NCBI GenBank assembly: GCA_031285215.1
Contig: JAITWQ010000210.1
Span: forward strand, 1 to 6,224
Reading direction: 5' to 3'
Source: Syntrophobacterales bacterium
Lineage (GTDB): Bacteria; Desulfobacterota; Syntrophia; Syntrophales; JAAYKM01
DNA: 6,224 nt
The notes below the pieces were generated by a model. It saw nothing but the letters and a program-made list of their open reading frames with translations. It had not been told where the DNA came from and made no database searches. Below, in pieces: positions 1 to 3,588 of the stretch (its first letter is position 1; each line of letters starts with the position of its first letter). Both the position numbers and the translations under genes were made by a program.

Positions 1-58
1 CGCACTAAATGCTGGAAAAGGTGTTGAACATGAGCTTATTGGAGCTGATGATGAATGA
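1..58 (+). CDS. YefM/Phd-family antitoxin, C-terminal end only
   Basis: Reading from base 2, the window begins inside an open frame that encodes ALNAGKGVEHELIGADDE and ends with TGA at 56-58. A 'GKGVEHELI' tail followed by acidic residues is typical of the toxin-binding C-terminus of YefM/Phd-type antitoxins. The N-terminal DNA-binding part lies left of the window. The stop codon overlaps the start of the next gene in an ATGA arrangement, so translation of antitoxin and toxin is probably coupled. The antitoxin would neutralise the YoeB toxin and, with it, repress their shared promoter, which is also off the window. The call rests on 18 residues plus the identity of the downstream gene. Confidence 0.75.
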   Translation, partial: ALNAGKGVEHELIGADDE

Positions 59-318
59 AAAAAATATGGTTTGACGAAGCATGGGAGGATTATCTTTATT
101 GGCAAATACAGGATAAAAAGACGCTTAAACGGATAAACAAGCTCCTGCAAGACATTGAGCGAAACGGCTACAACGGGATTGGCAAGCCGGAACCGTTGAA
201 AGGTGATTTAAGCGGCTATTGGAGTGTTCATATTGACAAGAAAAACAGGATTGTCTTTCGCATTGAGAACAACAAATTAGAAATAATCCAATGTGGTTCG
301 CATTATAGGGATAAGTAA
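55..318 (+). CDS. yoeB: YoeB toxin (ribosome-dependent mRNA endoribonuclease)
   Basis: This 87-aa protein has the usual length of YoeB/Txe toxins, which enter the ribosomal A site and cut mRNA there, halting translation. It aligns by eye with E. coli YoeB throughout: a start like 'MKxIWxExxWxDYLYWQ', then 'GKPEPLK..LSGYWS' (residues 43-57), and the C-terminal 'HY'. The catalytic residues known from E. coli YoeB are all at the same positions: Glu46, Arg65, His83 and Tyr84. The protein has a three-residue tail (RDK) after the His-Tyr that ends E. coli YoeB. ATG at 55 overlaps the antitoxin stop, and a GGAG at 41-44 may serve as ribosome binding site. No frameshift or lost catalytic residue is visible, so the toxin should be active and the antitoxin under selection. 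Confidence 0.95.
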   Translation: MKKIWFDEAWEDYLYWQIQDKKTLKRINKLLQDIERNGYNGIGKPEPLKGDLSGYWSVHIDKKNRIVFRIENNKLEIIQCGSHYRDK

Positions 319-344
319 TCCTGAAAGACCCTAATGATGATGTA

Positions 345-353
345 TGATATAAT
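345..353 (+). promoter_or_regulatory. Extended -10 promoter upstream of the DUF2442 gene
   Basis: The bases TGATATAAT form a perfect TATAAT hexamer (348-353) with a TG one base upstream, the extended -10 form that needs little or no -35 element. The best -35 match is weak: CTGAAA at 321-326, with an overlong 21-bp spacer. Transcription would start near 360, downstream of yoeB and ahead of the GTG frame at 375 and the DUF2442 start at 403. This is prediction from consensus only. Confidence 0.45.
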
Positions 354-374
354 TACCTTTCACAGGAGAGCATC

Positions 375-425
375 GTGCCGAACTTATGGAGAATTGGGAG
401 TTATGCACACACAAACAACCGTTGA
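375..425 (+). pseudogene. Possible remnant of a DUF4160 gene start (16 codons)
   Basis: A GTG at 375 is preceded at a 6-base spacing by a strong AGGAG (364-368), better than the site before the DUF2442 start. It opens a 16-codon frame, MPNLWRIGSYAHTNNR with the GTG read as Met, ending in TGA at 423-425. The first ten residues resemble the start of DUF4160 proteins as I remember them ('MPTVLRIGPY'). DUF4160 genes commonly sit directly before DUF2442 genes in toxin-antitoxin-like pairs. In the next frame, 'VERDSALA' just downstream resembles the later DUF4160 stretch 'VERD..IA'. An internal deletion with a frame change could explain both. The alternatives are a leader peptide coupled to DUF2442 translation, or chance. 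The similarity is short and judged by eye. Confidence 0.35.
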
Positions 426-738
426 AAGAGATTCAGCCCTTGCAGTAATCCCTTCGATTCAACCGCGGATGCCATGGCGTGTTGCGGCGATAGAAGTTCT
501 GCCAGAGTTTTGTTTGCACATACGTTTCGTAGATGGGACAAAAGGCAAAGTTGATTTAGCAGCCTTGGTGCAATCCTCCAGCGCAGGAGTTTTTGCCGCC
601 TTGGCTGACCCTTTGGCTTTTGCTCAAGCATATGTTAAATTGGGCGTGGTAACTTGGCCTGGAGAAATTGATTTAGCCCCTGACGCAATGTACAGCAATA
701 TCAAGAAAACAGGAACATGGGTAGTCCAGCCAGACTAA
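403..738 (+). CDS. DUF2442 domain protein
   Basis: This 111-aa protein carries a DUF2442 domain at about residues 25-100. The recognisable blocks are 'FVDGTKGKVDL' (42-52), 'GVFAALADPLAF' (62-73) and 'VVTWPGEIDLAPDAMY' (82-97). The biochemical function of DUF2442 is not established. Its genes often accompany DUF4160 or other small toxin-antitoxin-like genes, which fits the YoeB cassette upstream. I chose ATG at 403, which has GGGAG at 396-400 and lies downstream of the promoter at 345-353. ATG at 469 (MPWRV...) would start right at the conserved domain but has no clear ribosome binding site. The ATGs at 334 and 337 lie before the predicted transcription start. The first 22 residues are not part of the domain and may derive partly from a broken DUF4160 gene. 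The gene ends 12 bp before the convergent hydrolase gene, with no obvious terminator between them. Confidence 0.85.
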   Translation: MHTQTTVERDSALAVIPSIQPRMPWRVAAIEVLPEFCLHIRFVDGTKGKVDLAALVQSSSAGVFAALADPLAFAQAYVKLGVVTWPGEIDLAPDAMYSNIKKTGTWVVQPD

Positions 739-750
739 AAACGACTATCC

Positions 751-1578
751 CTAAAATGGAAGAATTTCGTATTCACCATAATATCCGGTCAAAAATTCAT
801 CAAGCCCCTTTCTATATTCAGGCGCGGACAGCAAAAATCCGGAGTTATGGCCGCCCTTTATTTCCAAGAAATATTTCTCCCCTGCCAATGCTTCATAAAG
901 CTTTCTGCCAAGGCGATAGGGAATCATTTCATCTGCGGGGCTGTGGATGCAAAGGGTGGGAGTGTCAATATTTACCGCAGTTTTAGCTGAGTTCCACGCT
1001 CCGCCGACAAGCAAATTTGCGAGGGGACCTAAAAATCCCGCCATATCAGCCAAAGATGAAAACGTAGATTCAAGCATTGCCGCCTTTGGTCTTTGGGTGC
1101 GCATCAATTCAACCGCTACGGCTCCTCCAAGGGAGCGGCCAAAAACCAGTATCTTTTCCGGCGGGATTTTCTTCTCGGCTACAAGCCAATTCCACGCCGC
1201 CAAAGCGTCAATGTCAATGCCTTTTATGGAAGGTGATCCCTCGCTTTTGCCATATCCTCTATAGTCTATTATAAATACCGACATTCCGAGAGAATTAAAA
1301 ATTCTGATCGAATCGCCCCGATGGGATATATTTCCGGCGTTGCCGTGAAAAAACAGGACTGTCCCCCTGCTGTTCTCACACTTTATATGCCAGCCGTTTA
1401 TATTTACGCCGTCCGAAGTTGTGATAAAAATATCCTCATAGTCAAAGCCGCTTTGATCGGGAGTCCATACCATATCCTGCGAAGGCTGGAATATTATCCA
1501 CATGACGAAAAAACGCAGGACGACGGCAAAAATCGCCAGGACAATAAATATTCTTAAAAACTTATAGAAAACTTTCAT
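751..1578 (-). CDS. Membrane-anchored alpha/beta hydrolase, BEM46/ABHD13-like
   Basis: This 275-aa protein is a serine hydrolase of the alpha/beta fold. An N-terminal hydrophobic segment (about residues 7-30) is an uncleaved anchor or signal-anchor, which would place the catalytic domain at the outer face of the inner membrane. The catalytic features are complete: the oxyanion-side 'FFHGNAGN' (76-83), 'DYRGYGKSEG' (105-114), the nucleophile elbow GRSLGG with Ser149, the acid Asp216 in 'HSPADEMIPY', and His244 in 'GGHNSG'. This order and the HGNAGN and RGYGKSEG forms are typical of the BEM46/ABHD13/YfhR group, whose substrates are mostly unknown; an ester, lipid or peptide substrate is possible. 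The start is supported by GAGG (minus strand, bases 1589-1592), 10 bases upstream of ATG. It lies 74 bp after pgeF on the same strand, so it is probably the last gene of the rluD-pgeF transcript. Confidence 0.88.
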   Translation of the reverse strand: MKVFYKFLRIFIVLAIFAVVLRFFVMWIIFQPSQDMVWTPDQSGFDYEDIFITTSDGVNINGWHIKCENSRGTVLFFHGNAGNISHRGDSIRIFNSLGMSVFIIDYRGYGKSEGSPSIKGIDIDALAAWNWLVAEKKIPPEKILVFGRSLGGAVAVELMRTQRPKAAMLESTFSSLADMAGFLGPLANLLVGGAWNSAKTAVNIDTPTLCIHSPADEMIPYRLGRKLYEALAGEKYFLEIKGGHNSGFLLSAPEYRKGLDEFLTGYYGEYEILPF

Positions 1579-1642
1579 TTTAACATAACCTCACCATGCG
1601 CCGCGTCCACAATGCAAATCAGAAAAGGACAATCATCAACCG

Positions 1643-1663
1643 GGGAAAAGATTTATTTTTCCC
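1643..1663 (-). other. Small hairpin spanning the pgeF stop codon
   Basis: GGGAAAA (1643-1649) and TTTTCCC (1657-1663) form a perfect 7-bp stem with a 7-base loop, overlapping the pgeF TAA at 1653-1655. On the transcript the 3' arm ends in CCC with no following U-run, so it is not a convincing intrinsic terminator. It may slow RNA decay from the 3' side or be incidental. Confidence 0.25.
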
Positions 1664-2456
1664 GCAGGGTGATAAAATTGAGGTGGCGTCCCGTCTGTTC
1701 TCCGTCGCGGCGATAGGAAAAAAAGCGCTTCCCGTCGCAGCAAGTGCAAATATCCGCCGTATCAATCTGATGTGGGGGCACGCCTTCATTTTGCAGCTGC
1801 AAACGATTGGCAGAAATTAAATCCAACATCCAGCGATCTTTGTTTTTTGACGGCTTAAAAGGGTCAACTCCTGATTCTGCCGCGATAAATTCACGCCGCG
1901 TTGTTTCGTCCACCTCGTAGCAGCAAGGCCCAATGGACGGCCCGATGGCCGCCCATATATCCTCCCCATGGGAACCCCACTGCCTTTGCATTTCCCTGAC
2001 TCCCTTGGCGGCAATGGCAAGGGCTGTTCCTCTCCATCCCGCATGAATAGCGGAGATGATCTTTTTCTTTCCGTCAACAAGAAGCACAGGAACACAATCG
2101 GCTGTTTTAATCCCCAGAACAAAACCAGATTCCCTTGTCATGAAGGCATCACATTCGGGAAATACGCCCGTCCCCTGAAAATCAAGATTCGCCGGTACGT
2201 GAAAAATATCGCCATGAACCTGATTGGCCAGAATCAATCTTGGAGAGGCAAAACCAAAGGAGGCGGCAATAATTTCCCGATTGCGGGAAACATTATCTTC
2301 CCCGTCTCCCTCTTTCGCACTGACATTAAGGCTGGAAAAGGGATCGGAGCTGACACCCCCCTGACGCGTACAAAAACCATGAGACAGAAAATCAAATTGA
2401 GCCAGTAAAGATGATTGCAGATAAACAACAGTACCAGATGTCAGGAAATGAAACAT
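1653..2456 (-). CDS. pgeF: Peptidoglycan editing factor PgeF (YfiH/LACC1 family)
   Basis: This 267-aa protein belongs to the YfiH/DUF152 family, long called polyphenol oxidase or laccase-domain proteins. E. coli YfiH (PgeF) keeps wrongly built muropeptides out of peptidoglycan, and the family's metal site has purine nucleoside phosphorylase/deaminase activity in other members. The zinc ligands are visible in their family motifs: His81 in 'NQVHG', Cys121 in 'KTADCVPVLL' and His138 in 'HAGWRG'. Further family blocks are 'IGPSIGPCCYEV' (171-182) and the C-terminal 'CTCC...FFSYRRDG..GRHLNFI'. Length and motif order are normal. The ATG at 2456 is preferred over the in-frame TTG at 2471 because a strong GAGGGG lies 7 bases before the ATG and overlaps the TTG itself. 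It follows rluD, an arrangement widely seen in proteobacteria, but a repeat-filled gap of 141 bp separates them. Confidence 0.95.
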   Translation of the reverse strand: MFHFLTSGTVVYLQSSLLAQFDFLSHGFCTRQGGVSSDPFSSLNVSAKEGDGEDNVSRNREIIAASFGFASPRLILANQVHGDIFHVPANLDFQGTGVFPECDAFMTRESGFVLGIKTADCVPVLLVDGKKKIISAIHAGWRGTALAIAAKGVREMQRQWGSHGEDIWAAIGPSIGPCCYEVDETTRREFIAAESGVDPFKPSKNKDRWMLDLISANRLQLQNEGVPPHQIDTADICTCCDGKRFFSYRRDGEQTGRHLNFITLREK

Positions 2457-2463
2457 TGTTTTT

Positions 2464-2469
2464 CCCCTC
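2464..2469 (-). promoter_or_regulatory. Ribosome binding site that decides the pgeF start
   Basis: On the minus strand GAGGGG is followed by a 7-base spacer and ATG at 2456. Because it overlaps the upstream in-frame TTG (2469-2471), that TTG cannot be the start served by this site, and the longer 272-aa version of PgeF is unlikely. Confidence 0.8.
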
Positions 2470-2480
2470 AAAGTGTTGCG

Positions 2481-2567
2481 TTATTGCGGGCTTGCCCGGC
2501 AATCTTCCGATAATTTGCGGTTTGCTTTCCGTAAGATTGCGGTTCATGCCCGCAATGGCGGCAATAA
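2481..2567. repeat. Compound palindromic (REP-like) intergenic element
   Basis: Nearly the whole rluD-pgeF gap is built from nested inverted repeats. TTATTGC (2481-2487) pairs with GCAATAA (2561-2567). A hairpin at 2483-2503 has arms ATTGCGGGC and GCCCGGCAAT (one bulged base). CAATCTT (2500-2506) pairs with AAGATTG (2533-2539). A second hairpin has perfect 7-bp arms ATTGCGG (2536-2542) and CCGCAAT (2550-2556) around a 7-base loop. ATTGCGGG/CCGCAAT palindromes are familiar as dispersed intergenic repeats in Alphaproteobacteria (recalled, not searched). In the transcript the element could fold into a cruciform-like structure that separates the stability or expression of rluD from pgeF. No protein is encoded here. 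Confidence 0.75.
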
Positions 2568-2597
2568 TACATTCTTGTCGCTGCGTAACGAACGCTC

Positions 2598-3578
2598 TTA
2601 TTCGGGAAAGCCATAGCAACGCGATTCCAAATAGCGTATCAACTCCGTCATATGGTCGGGCAAAGGAGCAATAAATTCCATTTCCTGACCGCTTTGCGGA
2701 TGAACAAAACCGATACGCCAAGCATGAAGAGCATGGGCCGCCAAACGTGAAAGATGTACGCGCAGAGCCGTATCCTGAACAGTTTTGCATCGTCCCCGCC
2801 CCCCATAGAGCTGATCACCAACAACAGCATAACCTTCCGCCGCAAGGTGAACGCGAATCTGGTGCGTTCTTCCCGTCATAATTTCCACGCGGAGGAGGCT
2901 CATCTCTCCATAGCGTCCCAGTACCTGCCAATGGGTCAGAGCATTTCGCCCCCGGCGGCTTCTGGTGGACATTTTCTTGCGGTCTTCGGGATGACGCCCC
3001 ACAGGAAAAGAAATAATTCCTTCGTCTTCCCTCGGTTCACCAAAAACAAGGGCCTGATATATTTTTTTTATCTCATGTTCTTTAAACTGGTGGGCAAGAT
3101 GAAGATGGGCATCATCGTTTTTGGCAACCAGGAGTACGCCCGATGTATCTTTATCCAGACGGTGAACAATACCGGGGCGGATGACGCCGTTAATACCGGA
3201 AAGATCGTCGCAATGGTGCAGGACGGCATTGACCAGCGTGCCGTCATAATGGCCGGGAGCGGGATGAACAACCATACCGGCAGCCTTGTTGATGACCAGA
3301 ATATCATGATCTTCATAAATAATATTCAGGGCGATGTCCTGAGGCGTTATCTGGCATGGCTGGGATGGCCGCATCGTTGTCACCACGATATCGCTCTCAC
3401 GTAATCGCAAACCGGCCTTGGAAGCGGGAGCATGATTAACCATCACATCTCCCTCTTCAATCATTCTTTTTATTTGCGAGCGGGACAGGGAAGGAATTTT
3501 CAGCGCTACAAACACGTCAAGGCGAAAATCTCGTTCCTTGTCTGAAACCGTAAATTGCTTTTCTGCTCCATCATTCAT
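2598..3578 (-). CDS. rluD: 23S rRNA pseudouridine synthase, RluA/RluD family
   Basis: This 326-aa enzyme isomerises specific uridines to pseudouridine in 23S rRNA. RluD acts on helix 69, which is important for ribosome assembly and release. An S4 RNA-binding domain covers about residues 15-70 ('RLDVFVALKIPSLSRSQIKR..I..G.V.VN'). The catalytic domain follows, with 'VINKAAGMVVHPAPG' (95-109), the signature 'HRLDKDTSG' (139-147) carrying catalytic Asp142, and 'GRTHQIRVH' (236-244). The S4 domain, length and pgeF neighbour favour RluD over RluA or RluC. I chose ATG at 3578, where homology begins. The frame stays open to a GTG at 3680, but those 34 extra codons match nothing in the family. The only Shine-Dalgarno candidate, GAGGA (3593-3597), is 14 bases away, and the rdrB stop is 10 bp upstream, so translation may be coupled to that gene. 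Confidence 0.93.
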   Translation of the reverse strand: MNDGAEKQFTVSDKERDFRLDVFVALKIPSLSRSQIKRMIEEGDVMVNHAPASKAGLRLRESDIVVTTMRPSQPCQITPQDIALNIIYEDHDILVINKAAGMVVHPAPGHYDGTLVNAVLHHCDDLSGINGVIRPGIVHRLDKDTSGVLLVAKNDDAHLHLAHQFKEHEIKKIYQALVFGEPREDEGIISFPVGRHPEDRKKMSTRSRRGRNALTHWQVLGRYGEMSLLRVEIMTGRTHQIRVHLAAEGYAVVGDQLYGGRGRCKTVQDTALRVHLSRLAAHALHAWRIGFVHPQSGQEMEFIAPLPDHMTELIRYLESRCYGFPE

Positions 3579-3588
3579 TTTTACAGGT

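Noticed and set aside
722..740. Possible terminator between the convergent DUF2442 and hydrolase genes
   Set aside because: TAGTC and GACTA make only a 5-bp stem, and the adjoining run is A on the plus strand and precedes the stem on the minus strand, so neither direction gives a stem followed by a U-run.
1643..1663. Intrinsic terminator after pgeF
   Set aside because: The stem is sound but lacks a following U-run and includes the stop codon, so it is listed only as a hairpin.
1968..2408. A 146-codon open frame on the plus strand opposite pgeF
   Set aside because: It is antisense to a clear PgeF coding sequence, with no start signal or recognisable domain.
2457..2471. TTG start for PgeF
   Set aside because: The TTG overlaps the GAGGGG ribosome binding site that serves the ATG at 2456.
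2754..3404. A 216-codon open frame on the plus strand opposite rluD
   Set aside because: It lies wholly antisense to a well-conserved enzyme, matches no family I know, and its openness is explained by rluD codon use.
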